The position numbers and the translations under genes are program-made. Positions 1 to 12,400 of a stretch of 64,000 nucleotides of DNA are shown here, piece after piece (the stretch's first letter is position 1; each line of letters begins with the position of its first letter). The notes below the pieces were generated by a model, which was not told where the DNA came from, did not search any database, and was given only the letters and a program-made list of their open reading frames with translations. Origin of the DNA: Acridotheres tristis (taxonomy: Eukaryota; Chordata; Aves; Passeriformes; Sturnidae); the NCBI GenBank assembly GCA_037013685.1, contig CM072887.1, forward strand, positions 41,901,154-41,965,153, read 5' to 3'.

Positions 1-1780
1 TTCAAAGCAGGACTACCATGCTTAGTTCTGTCTTTAAACTTATTTGATACAGTATTTTCCAAAATTTTGTTAAGTGCAGCCTCCCTTTGGCACATCTGCC
101 CTCATACAGCCACTTGAGTTTGCAGCAGTGTATTTGCTCTAGGAGAATGGCTGTAGGTGTTGGGTGGAGGTGTTCCTGTTCACTCTGGCATTCTGGAGGA
201 ATGGAGCCTCTCCTGGCAGCTGCTGGTGGTGGTTTGCCATCTTCTGACCAGTGTAAACACTTGCACCCTATTCTTGCTTCCTTATCTTGAAGAAACAGAA
301 CAGCAAAAGTGTTCCCTTTTATGCCTTTGTGATCGACACTTTGAAGACTCTAGGTCAAAAAGATGTAATGCCACAGTTTAGGATATTCTGATGTGGATTT
401 CGTTGTTTAGATTATGTGTTAATATGTGGAAATAAACTTTTCAATTGATCTGTTGTGTCTAAGCAACAGTGTATTGCATTGTGTAAACAAAACCAAAAAG
501 AAACCCTTACATCTGAATAGTGCTGGTGGTATTATAAAGTGATTTCAGAAGTCTAAAGTCATTACACGTACTTCAGAAACTGATGAGACATTTGTGTTAT
601 GCTTCAAGGCTAAATCTTCTAAGTGCCTTTACTTACTAAATACCTTTACTTATTAGATTATATCACCAAATTTTTGCTAATTTAGGATGATATCAGAGCT
701 TAAGTCTTATGCTAAAGATCTTCTTTCTTTTATTGGGCAATTCTATATGGAAATTTTTTTGATCAAGAATTCTTTAGATTAAAGTGTTGTGGTGGGGTTT
801 AGGTTTTTTTTGTGTATTTTTTGGTTTGAATTTCTTCCCCCCAGCCAAGTATCTCAATCATTAAAATGATTCTGGTACAATTATATAAATGTAGCATTGT
901 TACTCTACTGCTATTTAAAAGTAATTTAATGAGTATATCACTGTCACTTTCTATTTATTGCAAAAGACTTCTTTGCAAAGTAAGGAAACATTCCTCTCCA
1001 GCTGCTTTTAAAAATGGTTTTCAGAACATTTAAGTGGATAAATGTTACTAGGCTGCACTCTTAAATCACTTGGGAGTTGAACTTTTTACTCTGGATCCCT
1101 GTCCAAAGGAACCAGACATTTAAAAAAACTCCAGAACAGTATGAGCTGGTGCTGCCAAGGCCTTCTGCCTGTCTGTGACATTTCATACTTCAGAGAGAGC
1201 CAGAAGCAGAGGATTGTGACTTCTGAATGTGTTCTCTGAGAAGACCATCTCCCCACGGTCTTTGCTTGAGGTGCAGCCCGTTTAAGAAATGCATTGTGTC
1301 ATTCATGAACAGCCTTCTGGTGCTTGTTACAAAAATCAGCACAGAACTGCTTTGTTCAGGGAGGGAACACTTTAGGGTGCAGTGGCTTCATGGCCTCTAT
1401 TTCAAATGTGCTGTGCATTGAGGGGTCCTCCAAAAGAAGAAAATGGTCTGATCACGCTGCAACAATCAGTGAATTACAGTACAACATGATTTGAAGTGCA
1501 AACCCTTAAGAACAGGTTTCCTGAAAAAATGTAAATTGTATCAATAATTAAAGAAAATAATTGTATCTGATTTAACCTTACACGCAGAGAAATGGTATTA
1601 TTTTTGTAATATTAATGAAATGGATGCTTGCAAAGCAGTTTTTCTTTTTTTCCCTCTTTGAGTTGCTATTGGGAAGTATTATTGCCTAATTTCCCAGGAT
1701 TGCTACATCAGCTGCTGTTGCAAGTGTCTGCCTCATTGTCTTTTTCCTCTTTCTTCCCCTGCCCCCCACAAAACATGCAG
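1..1780 (+). other. DISC1: End of the upstream DISC1 intron
   Basis: AT-rich non-coding sequence precedes the acceptor at 1780. Short open frames at 87-381 and 1227-1421 show no family resemblance and are treated as chance. I see no promoter, RNA gene or clear repeat here. In human the schizophrenia-linked t(1;11) breakpoint lies in the intron before this exon; that is prior knowledge, not something visible here. Confidence 0.85.
1738..1780 (+). other. DISC1: Splice acceptor of the first DISC1 exon
   Basis: A pyrimidine-rich run (TGTCTTTTTCCTCTTTCTTC followed by more C) leads into ACATGCAG. It fixes the exon start at 1781 because the reading frame that follows matches DISC1. The last AG before the exon is the one used; no competing AG lies between the tract and 1779. 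Confidence 0.88.
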
Positions 1781-1969
1781 GAAGTAATTTCGGCACTGCA
1801 AAGGATCTTGCAGAAGAAATAAGATCATTAACATCAGAGAAAGAGGGACTGGAAGGACTTCTCAATGAACTGTCGGTTCTGAGTGCCAGGAATACGCAAA
1901 AACTAGAGAGAATTAAGGATGACTACACCAGATTGAAACAAGAACTTGAACAAGGAGAGGCTGCCTTTG
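1781..1969 (+). CDS. DISC1: DISC1 internal coding exon (probably equivalent to human exon 9)
   Basis: The exon encodes 62 whole codons plus 2 nt at the start and 1 nt at the end (189 bp). The peptide begins S-N-F-G-T-A-K-D-L-A-E-E-I-R and continues through EGLEGLLNELSVLSARN to end E-A-A-F. I recognise this as the C-terminal coiled-coil part of DISC1, a scaffold protein of the centrosome, mitochondria and neuronal cytoplasm that binds partners such as NDE1/NDEL1 and PDE4. The residues are rich in L, E, K and R with leucines at heptad-like spacing, as expected for a coiled coil. It is bounded by a pyrimidine tract with AG at 1779-1780 and by GTGAGT at 1970. The end phase (1 nt) matches the start phase of the exon at 53949. 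Exon numbering is from memory of the human gene and should be checked by alignment; the gene assignment itself is secure. Confidence 0.93.
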
Positions 1970-1975
1970 GTGAGT
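1970..1975 (+). other. DISC1: Splice donor of the first DISC1 exon
   Basis: GTGAGT follows the exon end TTTG and is a full match to the GTRAGT consensus. If the intron is retained, translation adds Gly-Glu and stops at TAG 1975-1977, so failure to splice would end the protein at once. Confidence 0.9.
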
Positions 1976-4579
1976 AGTTTACAGATTGTTACAGCTTTTT
2001 GCTCAGACTTGATCTCCTAAAGGTTTGCTGGGTTTGATGAATCATTCTGCCTTTCACAAAGCATACTGATTGTTCCGAGGGAAGTCTGGCAATGACCTGC
2101 AGAAGCAATATGTTCAATATCCTCTCAACTGTTTCCCCTGGAGTTGGGAGAGGGATGGGGAGCAAGGGATACCCCAGCAATAATACCACTTTCTGAAATC
2201 TGTCTTAGCCCAGCTATCAAAACCTTTATTTTCTAAGCCCATTTTATCACAGTGATGATGGCATTGTGCTTGTGTTCACATACAGAGGAATATGTAGTCT
2301 TTATGCAGGAGCAATAGATGTGTCTGGCCGTGACAACAGGAACGTGTTTAGTATATAAAACTAAGTGTTTAGTATGTACATATATATCCCACTTGGTGGT
2401 GAGTCTGAATGTATGAGATTCCTGATTCTGAAAGTAAGAGTTCTCATAGTAAATCTGTGTTTGAAGGAGAGTTTTAACAACTTTCCAAGTGCTGCTCTCA
2501 CACAACTATGAGCAGTGTGCTTGGGTTGTAGTGTCATGGTGGAATTGGGGAGGTTGTCTATGATTACTGGAAGGATACTGACAACTTATCAAACAGCAAA
2601 GTCATTCCTAGACTTGACCTACTCTCTTGTCTGCTGTACCCACTCCTGAAGTTGAAGCAGATAAAATGGCTTTGCTGCTTGCTTAAATAAAAAGGCTCAG
2701 TAATATTTGATTGACTACAATGTACAGTTAATAGAATTATCTCTAAACTAAATGTAATCCTGAGAGATACTTTAAAGCTTTAGGATTTTGAAATGTTTCT
2801 CCTTTTTCAGGATTTTATGAGTAGGTTGGGTGAAGAGAGGAAGGTGCCTCTGTTTTAGAAGTGTATGAAGTTTCTTCATAGGCAAGTGGATAAGCAAAGC
2901 TATCATAGAAACAAAAGCATTTGTAGGCAGCTGGATACAGTGTTTTAAAAATGCATAGAATAATGTACCTACACACACTTCTAGATAAGAATTTGGTTTT
3001 TTAGAATCTAGATAAATTTTTAAAAAATTATTCTCAAATTTAGTGCATTGTGATACAAACCGAGAAATGAACATCAGGCAATGCTTCTTTCCTTGAATTT
3101 TCAAGAGAGTTGAAAAGTATTCTGACCTTCTGATCAGCCCATTTTGTTTCTCTTTTATTTTAGGACAATTAAACTTCCTATAATACACATGTATGTTCTC
3201 ATTTGTGTTTTAATTTAGCAGGGTTTTAAGTCAAGCCTGTACAAGATGTTTGCTGAAGCAACAGAAATGGTATCAGTACATAGACTCTTTTTTTCCCTTT
3301 TGCATTTCTTACCTGACCTCCAGTGTTCACACAATTTGTGACAATAAATTTCAAAATACTGGGTGTTTACTCAGTAGATTTTCTTTTAATTTACTGTGAT
3401 TCTGTAGGCATAAGAACAAATCTATCCTTATGTTAAAGTGCTGTCAAGCAGATACTAGTCAGAGATACATAAATTGGAACCTGACATCTTCCATTTTCAC
3501 CATCACTGCCCCCTTTACATGTGATCTACCCTGTTTTCTCCTTTGAAAAATGGAAATATTTGAGAATACTGGCATGGGTTTGATACCAACACATTTAACT
3601 GAATGTTAGCCTTCAGATACACTCTGGAAAACAGTTTGCAGATGGTGTCTTGAGGAAAAGAAGCCACCTTTATGGAACAGTGTTATTTTGCACACCACTT
3701 TTATGTTTAGAGAATAAAGCATAAAGAATTGGAATACAATTTTATTCCCATTTGTTTTTGCTGTTATTTGAAAGAACTGGAGATAATTGTGTTTGTCTGC
3801 ACTGTGAAAGGTGTGATTTGAATTGGGGTAGCTGACCTGACTTGCTTCACAGCCTTAGGCCTGGTGTTTCATTTATGCCAATAAAATCTGTGTTGCTGCA
3901 GAGAAAGGCAGTTCTGCCTTTCTGTGTTCCTGCTCCAACCCGTACACTAGGTTAGGGTTAGGTCCTATACATGTCCATTTCTATGTCATCTGGTGCTTGA
4001 ATTGTTGTTTTGTGCCTGTGAGATTCTTGAAAACTTTGGTTTTCTTTGCTGAACATAATACTGTTTTGTATGGAAAATATTAGACAAAAAATGTATATGC
4101 TTAAATATGTGTGTATGTTTGTCTTTATCTTGTGTGTAAATTGGTCACCCATTTTTTACTTCATTAATAATTGGTGATTTCTCACAGTAATGCAGATATA
4201 AGGAAGCAGACGTCAAGGGAAGAGACTTAATCACACAATAATCAGAGCTGGAATTTTAAATAGGACACATCATTAGCATGTTAATGAATTTTCTCACTCT
4301 GTGCCAGCTGCCCAAGTATAAAAGATATTGCAGATGTAGTGCAAAAATCAGGCTTGGCTTACTGCACTGAGAGCTGTCAGTGCTCTCTATGAAGGAAATT
4401 TGACAAAAAACCCTTTCGTATTTTTAGAGATGCTAAAAAATATGCTTTTTATGTTGGATAATAGTAGCATTGACAAGTAATGCTATGTATTAGCATTTTA
4501 GGATGAATAGTACTAACTTGCCCTTCAGGCGTTGGCTTTTTTCTGAGGCTGTCAAAATGCTGCTGTAAAAGTGATCAAC

Positions 4580-4660
4580 TTTTATTGCCATTTTACAGAT
4601 AGGAAGGCCAGAGACTTAGAGGTGATATAATTTTACCTGAAATGGTAGTGAAACAGTTTC
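4580..4660 (+). repeat. MIR-like SINE core remnant
   Basis: GCCATTTTACAGATAGGAAG GCCAGAGACTTAGAGGTGAT followed by ..TTTTACCTGAAATGGTAGTG matches the order of the MIR core (CATTTTACAGATGAGGAAAC..GAGAGGTTAA..CTTGCCC). Highly diverged, as expected of an ancient amniote repeat. Confidence 0.5.
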
Positions 4661-7600
4661 CCAGGGATGGTTGGTCTAGCATCAGTCCTGATTGAATCAA
4701 TCTCTTACAATAAACATGTGAAACCAAGTGGTGCTGTGATTCTGTGTGAGCTTTATATTCTTCTGGACCGCAGCCGAAGATGTGATGGTTCCGGGAAAAT
4801 CGGTGGAGGTCTTGTGCTTAATCATTGAGCAGACCTGTCTTATAAAGTGAGAAGGTTCTGTTATGGCAAAGAAGAGAACTGCTTTATAGCCCAAAACAAC
4901 CAAACTTGTGTTCCAGACAAGTGAAGCTTAATTACTTGCCTGTCTGCCAAACTGTTGGATTGTGCTTATAAATCCTGGCTTGGGTTGATTGGCATTTGTA
5001 ACCCAGGGCTGGAAATGGAACCTACCCTCTTGTTGTGGTTTCCTTATCACCACTACTGATGGGCAAGTTTTCCTGCCTCGTCTGCTGAGTTATTTTCCTG
5101 GCTGCTCTCAGCCTTTTTCTGCCCCTATTACACTTCTGGGAAAGCACCTCCTGTAAGTAATGTATGTACACACAGAACTAGGGGACACCGTGCTTCCCGC
5201 TCTAATTGCTAGGTTGTGCTTGCCAAGTCTTGTTAAGTAGAATTTCTATACTGCATTAATTTCTAGAGGAAATATAAAATAAAGGCTTTCATGCACATGA
5301 AAATAGCTTTTAAACTGTTTTTAAAAACACCCAAACTACTGTTTGAAGGCTGATATTTCAGTCTTTCTGCTCAACTCTTGTTCTATTCTTGACTTCTATT
5401 GTCTTATAAATTGCTTGTGTAAGTCCTAAAGCTCTTACCAGCCCACTTGTACAGTAAAGCTTTCTGGAATTGAACAGATACATTTATTAAACAACAAACA
5501 AGATGTAGCAGAATGGTTTCTTGGGAAGCTGGAAATTTATATCACACTCAGTTTTACTTTCTTTTGTTCAGTACACACACTCTGCATGCTTGCATAGAAT
5601 ATCTCACAGTGTTTTGTCCTTTTAACAGAAGAAAAACCTATCAGAGTTCATTTTTTAATCTGCTTTTTAAAAATTAAAAACCCTCAATATTTTGGCTTTA
5701 GAATACGACTTAGGAATAAAATATGTTCAGAATGTATTTCAAAGAATAACAAAAATTCTACCATTCTTTTTATAGTCATTGTTCCAAAAGCTACAGTTTT
5801 GACTGTTGTGAAGGATGCAATTAATTAGTCTAAAACTTAATATTGTCTGGACAGCAGAAAACCACTAGTGGTGCTGCTTAATGTAATACTTGCCATTGCA
5901 TACTGAAATATTTATGAAAGGAAGGTTCTGTGCTTCATATGCAATTGTATAGGATGTGATTTATCAAAGTGTTAATGACCATTTGCTACAAAGTAGTTTT
6001 ATTCTATTTCAAAGACATTTTTATTCTCAGAAGTGCAACACAAAGTCTTACAATAGAAACGCATGCATTGTACTTTGCACTGGGAAACCTTTTTTCTTTG
6101 TTTAAATATTTGTTTTTAATGATAGCTGTAATACAAAAGCTTCTCTATTTTTCTTCGTAACTGGTCTTTGGAATACTATTTGAAGATGTCTAAAGATTAT
6201 TAACAATTTTACACTCTTTTTAATTGTTGCAAAAAATACCAACTAAGTATGGCATAAACCCACGTGCCTATGACATAACCAGAATGATTCCATGTTTTGT
6301 TTACTGATTTTTTCGAGTGGTGGTTTTTAATGTTCTTCCTCAGTGCTAGCTTTTCTTCACCAAGTAGGCTTTCTATATTGCTTCTATAGTTCATCCTCTG
6401 TCTGAGTGATGATCTTATTCTAGACTGAAGAGCTGAACTTCTGATTGCTCCTGTTTAAATAAATCATTAAAGAAGAACCCACATAGTGTGTAACAGATGG
6501 GCTTCCATGAGGAAGAAGAAGCTGCTCTAGTTCTGTGTCTCCACTTCTAATTTGGGTGAGGTAATTAAGTTCTGCATGTCACACCTTTATGAAATGCTTG
6601 TTGTCATTGAAGTGAGTGGTGAAATTGAACGGCTTATTGATTATGTCTGTCGCCATCTCTACTTAAACACTGATCCCTCAGGATTTAGGCAGTGGTCCCT
6701 CTGTTGAGCTTTCACAGAAGATGTAAAACCTCCAGTGGTGATGCAGGGACAGGACTGGCAGTGCAGCTGGTGCAGCATCCTTTACTCTGGGCTGACCGTC
6801 CACTGCTGCTCCAAAATAGTGCTTGGCAGTGTTCTGTTGGGCAGCATGGAAAAATCATTCCCATGTAAAAAACCAAAAGAATTAAACAACAGCAACAACA
6901 AAACCCTCAAGAAGCCTAGTCTTGCAGAGCTTCTTTTGTGTTGTCTTGGGCAAATACAGCATGAGTAATTACCCTCTGCTCATTAGTATTCTCTCTGCTG
7001 TTTCATTTGAAAAATTGGTGTTCCTGCATCAATTTGCATGGACTTGTACTCTTATGCTTATTCTGTGCTTATCTGTGGATTGTGAGCATAGGTCTCATTT
7101 TCTTGGCTCTTTTTAAAGCACTTGGGATCCTACAAGTTAAGTATACACATACACATCTTTGGGTCTTAAAATTCTGTAATGGTAGTAACTGCGTACCAAA
7201 TTGTTACCAAGCGTTGAGGATCAAATTCAGACTAATGATTTTCAGTCCATGTCATGCTTCCACAAAATCATCCGCATTATCTTTGTTAAGTAATATTTAA
7301 CTATAAGTAGTTAAAGGGGTTTTTTTTGTGTTATGGAATTGCCTTTTTTGGTAAATACTATCAATAGAATTCAGTAACATAAAAAGAGTAAACTCTGCTA
7401 GACATTTCCTGTAACTAAAATCTCAAATACGTTTTAATTTTAGACATCAATTTTTGTCATGATTGAAAAGATTGGAAACCAGTATGTTTAAGCATAATTA
7501 AGTTTGCCATATGTCTTGAGTCACTTGTAATTGTATTTCTTATAATGGTGATTTTAAAGGTCATCTTCTCTGGTGTTGTTCATTTAAATATGTAAAGTAC

Positions 7601-8979
7601 TTTGGTTTTCACTTGGAGCATAGAGGTTTAGTCTGTATAAATGCAATGGAGGTATTAAATTTAATCTGGCCTTTTGGTATAATTAGATGCAAATATGTGT
7701 AATGCAGAAAATATGAAATATTCAGGCAGCTTGAACTGAGAAAGCAGCTTGGTTCAAAGCCTGCCAATATCTCTAGAGATCTTTTGATCAGGGCATTTTT
7801 CTGTTGATGCTCAAAGGTGAGCTTCTATCTCTTCCAAGATCTGATGGCAATAACTTTATTGAAATGTTTTGTGTACCTGTGTAATACTTTTAGGACAGGA
7901 GCATGAGGTAATTATACAGAATAATAACTCCTGAAATGACCCAATACTGATGCTGCAGTCATAGAGGTGGTTATCTACCAGGTGCAGGGAATAAAGCTTG
8001 GGCTGAAGTTTTATGCTGGGTCTCTTCAGGGAATATGATGTCATCTTTAACTAGGATAAGCTTAAAGACATCAAGATTTTATAAGTTTAAGGCCACAGAA
8101 ACACAGAGTGGTTCTGTTGTAATCATGGAAATGCAATAATGCAGTGTGGACACTTTATTGTGCTGGTGTGCAGGCAAACAAGCTAACAGAAAGTTCTGAT
8201 AGTGTTCCAGGCACTAGTGTTCTTTTACATCTGAACTGCTGTTGCCAGCTATACACATGGTGCATTAAACTTTTGGAGTGGGCGTCATATCAAATTATTC
8301 TGGTTTGCCGTCTCTGCTCCAGGTTTCTGCACTGCTCTGCTTTTTAGTGCAGCTTCTTCAGCTGACAGCAGTGCAACAGAATAAGCAGGAAGAAGCAACA
8401 CAGATGAGTGAAATTTGGAATAAATGGAAATGCATACCACCAATTTTAATCATTCTTCATTCGATCCTGCTTCTGCAGCTGCATCTTCTGAGGCACTGGG
8501 CTCAGACTGAAAATTCACGTGTTTTTTTTTCTTTATAATGACTATAGCTGGTTTGAAAAGGAATGAGATGCTAAGATGCCACAAAGTTAGGATTAAAAAA
8601 GAGAGGAAAAAATAGTGTCTTTTGTTCATTGGCCAGATAGAGCAGGTTCCCATATGTAATTCAAACTCCTTAAGCATGACACTAGCCTAGCCCTGGTGAC
8701 AACCAACAAACATTCTTTAGTTTGCCACTTCTTAAGTTTGAATATATCATACTAGGAAATGTGTAACTCTCTTCCTGATAGTATATAGCTGCTGTTCCTA
8801 CATGTTATATTAAGAGAATTCCAGTTTTGTCAGAAAGATGTGTCTGATGAGCTGCTCAGAGGCAGGCAGAAAGGTCTGTGGGCCTGGTGGTGGGATGCTT
8901 AGAAGAGGACCAAGAAAAGTGGTGACATGGAGTGACACTTAGCAGATAGGATCAAATAAATTTTCAAAGAAGGGTAAAT

Positions 8980-9045
8980 ACTGCTTTCCTTGTCTCACAG
9001 ATGAGGCAATGGAGGCCCTCAGGGAATTGATTTTGCCATTGCATA
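8980..9045 (+). repeat. MIR-like SINE core remnant
   Basis: TCTCACAGATGAGGCAATGG AGGCCCTCAGGGAATTGATT TTGCC resembles the MIR core CAGATGAGGAAACTGAGGC.. The resemblance is limited to about 50 bp. Confidence 0.45.
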
Positions 9046-9287
9046 TGGGCATTTTCTATATGCATTTGACATAGAGAAAATACAGATTTTGGATGGGATT
9101 ACAGCATATATTTAACAACTGGATCTTGAAACATTAATATCCTGGAAGTACAAAAACTGTGTTTGGTCTCTTAAAAACCTCAAGTTCTATTGAAAACGTC
9201 AATGAACAGTTTTGGTCTACCATTCACGGGTTTCTTTAAATTATGTTAATTTTGGTTTTTAGTCTCTGTGTCATACAGCATGGTTTA

Positions 9288-9412
9288 GCTTTGTTTTGTT
9301 TTTGCTTTGGGGTTTTTTTTGTTGTTGTTTTTGCGTATTTTTGGTGTATTTTGTTATTTTGTTGTTGTTGTTGCAGGGTTTTTGTTTTTTTTGTTTTTTG
9401 TTTTTTTTAAAT
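9288..9412 (+). repeat. T/G-rich low-complexity tract
   Basis: Runs of TTTTTG and (TTG)n, including GTTGTTGTTGTTG at 9361-9373, extend for about 125 bp. The 70-aa Phe/Leu frame that crosses it has no coding character. Confidence 0.85.
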
Positions 9413-12400
9413 GTTGTTCAAGTTATATTAACGTGGCATGATATTTTCAGGTCCCAGGAATGTGCAAAGGGCTCTTTAGGATACTTTGCCTCATTCAGTT
9501 TCTCTTGAGGATGAGTATAGAGATGGATAGAATCTTTTAAGAAATAGTGTTAATTTTTTTTCAAGTAGTACTTCAGTGAAACCAATCTCAAGCAGTTATC
9601 CTTTCAAATATTCAGACTTTCTGCAAATTGAAGATAAAAATAGTACAGCATTTTATATTCAGTTAGTGTTTTGCATTTTATTTAATTTTTTTAGCTGTAA
9701 GCAAGAAAATGTTGGGTTGGGTCGGGTCATCTGGGATCACTGACATAAAATTGATGTGCTAGAAGAAGAGTATACCACAGCAGAAGCTGAGTGTGAAGAT
9801 ACTGTTTAACCTTTTAATTGCAGATTTTTTCCAGATATATGTATTTTGATTCAAAATGTTAACACTTTAGGACATTTCCATACAAAATTTTTCATTCAAG
9901 AGTTTTGACAGTGTTCTTGAGTTACAGTGTACAAATCTAATTCTATGCTTGCATAAATACATGAAATCTGTAAAGAGCTACACCTCCTTACATTGGTGGT
10001 AAATTCACTTCACTGACTGAAATCCTATTTTTCGCAGACACTGCCTTTCGTCTTTGCTTTGATATTGACTAACAATATTTAGATACAATATCTAAAAGTA
10101 TGTGCATCTAAGCAAAAGAAATCTCTGGGATACCATTCCATTTGGAATACAGGGTGTCCCTCATGAAATACAGGGCTTTCTCTCCAGTTTTCATTCCTTC
10201 TGATTGTCAGATGTGGAGTACTTTCTGCCTCATTCTTTCTTGCTTTTTGTTTTGTTTAAGATTTTCCTTGAGGTATTTGCAAATACAATAGTAAAGATAG
10301 AAGCTAAATGAAAGTTTTTATAAAGGATTCTGTAAAATAGGGACATTACCAGCCTTGACTGAATTTTCACTTAATTAAATATTTAAAGTGAATGAAATTA
10401 CTGTCTGCTGTATAGTTTGTTCCTTCAACCACCACAGGGTTCCATGCATGCTGCAGACTTTATACCCACGGATATGCAGAAGTATAACCAGATCTGTAGT
10501 AACGGATAATATTTATTGAAAGGTGGAGGAGGTATAATACCTGATGATAAATCCAGAATAAACCCACTGAAATTCTAATCCTTTCTAGAAGAGATGGATT
10601 TTGTCTCTAAAATTATTTTAATGCTACATGTATTATGGTAAAGAAGGCTTTACAATAGAAAACCTCTTCCAATTTACACCTTTTACCAAGATAGACAAGT
10701 AAAAATACAGAGAATTTAAATGGAAGAGAGATTATTTGTTCTGACTTTGATTCCCCAAAGAAAATGTATTTACATCTTCTCTAAGCTTTTATTCTTTTTC
10801 TGTACTTCCATTAAATCCTAACTGATTACTCTGAGGCAATGGAAATCTTATTATTTAGAGCAGAGTTCTATCTCCAGTTCAGGAACTGAAAGTTTTCACC
10901 CAAGAATTTTCTTTCTCTGTCTTTGGAGACATAAGCTGGAGTGAAAGGCAGAAAGGAGAGGGATTGCTAATGCTTGTAGTTAGGAGCTGGAACTCCGTGT
11001 CCTTCAGTTTGATTTCTGTTTTTACTTGAGCAGGAACAGAGGCAATTTGCTGATGTTTGAGCTGATTTGGGCGTGGAGTAGCCACTGCTTCTGTTACAAT
11101 CCTGTTGTGAGGCGTGTGCTCCACACTCAAATGTTTAGGCACGGGAGACCACAGTAGCAGGTGGTAGTATAAGGCCCAGGGATTTTGTCATCTATAATTG
11201 CAAAGAATCTGTGCAACAGGTGCTTGTGATCAGTGTTTTTGATGGCCTGCCAGATTTCAACTGATAGGCTGAGATCGTGGAAGAAATACAAGAAATTGAC
11301 AGAACTGGATATTTGAAACGCTGCTTTTTTTGTTGTTGTTGCCTTTGAACATGGTTTCTTTCTTTCTGCAAAAATATTGTAGTAGAATATAATTAAAACT
11401 TTGATGCTAACTGAAAAGAAGATTCACTCATCGTATTTGTGGATGATATCTTTGGTTTGATGTGCATGTTGAAGGCTTGGGTAAAGATAAACAGGCATGT
11501 TTGCCAAGCTGCATAAGATTAAACAGTTCATTACCTGTTGGAATTATCAGCTGCAAGACACCTTGCATAATTTGGACTACAACCTTTATATGCTTTTGCC
11601 TGGATTATACCTCTTATCTAGTGAGGTGCATTGAAATGTAATTAACAATGTGAGCTTGAAATGACAGGCTGAAACTATGTGTATTTTTGTGCAGATAAAC
11701 AATCCTATATCTGGATCAGAAGTCATAGAAACATTTTATCTACTGATTTTTTTCCAGTCCCTGTGTTCGAAAACATTGTACAGAGAAAAATAATCTGTGC
11801 TCTGTGCCAGAGAAGAGCAAATAGGCACCAGCCATGTCTCCTTGTAGGCTTGACTTTAAGAACCTTTTGAAAATGTTAAATCCTGTAAATAACTGCAGAA
11901 AACAGCAGTTATTTTAGATTTTTCATAATCTTCATTTTGAATATTTTATTGGAGAGAGAATTTTGAAAATACGTGGAGGCAGGGATTCTGATCCATTGAT
12001 ACCAGTAAGAGTTCTGCCTCCAGTTTCAGCAGAGTTCAGGCTTTCACCTCTGGCATTCTCTACACTTCAGCTGCAGCATCTGGTTCTGAGCTGAGCTGCT
12101 TGGATGCAGGTCATCTTACTTTTATGAAAGTGCAGTCCACATAAGAAAGAGCAGGACTTGGTCAGAAACTTTTAACTAGGAAATCCTTCAGCTTTATGAC
12201 AAAATGATAGATTTTGAAGTTGGTAGTCCTTGTCTGCTAAAGAATAATCAGGCGTTTTATTTTGAATGTTTATACTAAAAGCTAATAGCTGTTGATTTTA
12301 GTTCAGTGAACCTAACAGCCCTTTGGCTTTTACAGTTAAATTATTATTTTAAGATGTTATTTTTCTGTAGTTAGGAGAAAAATGTTATTTTTACAAGTCA

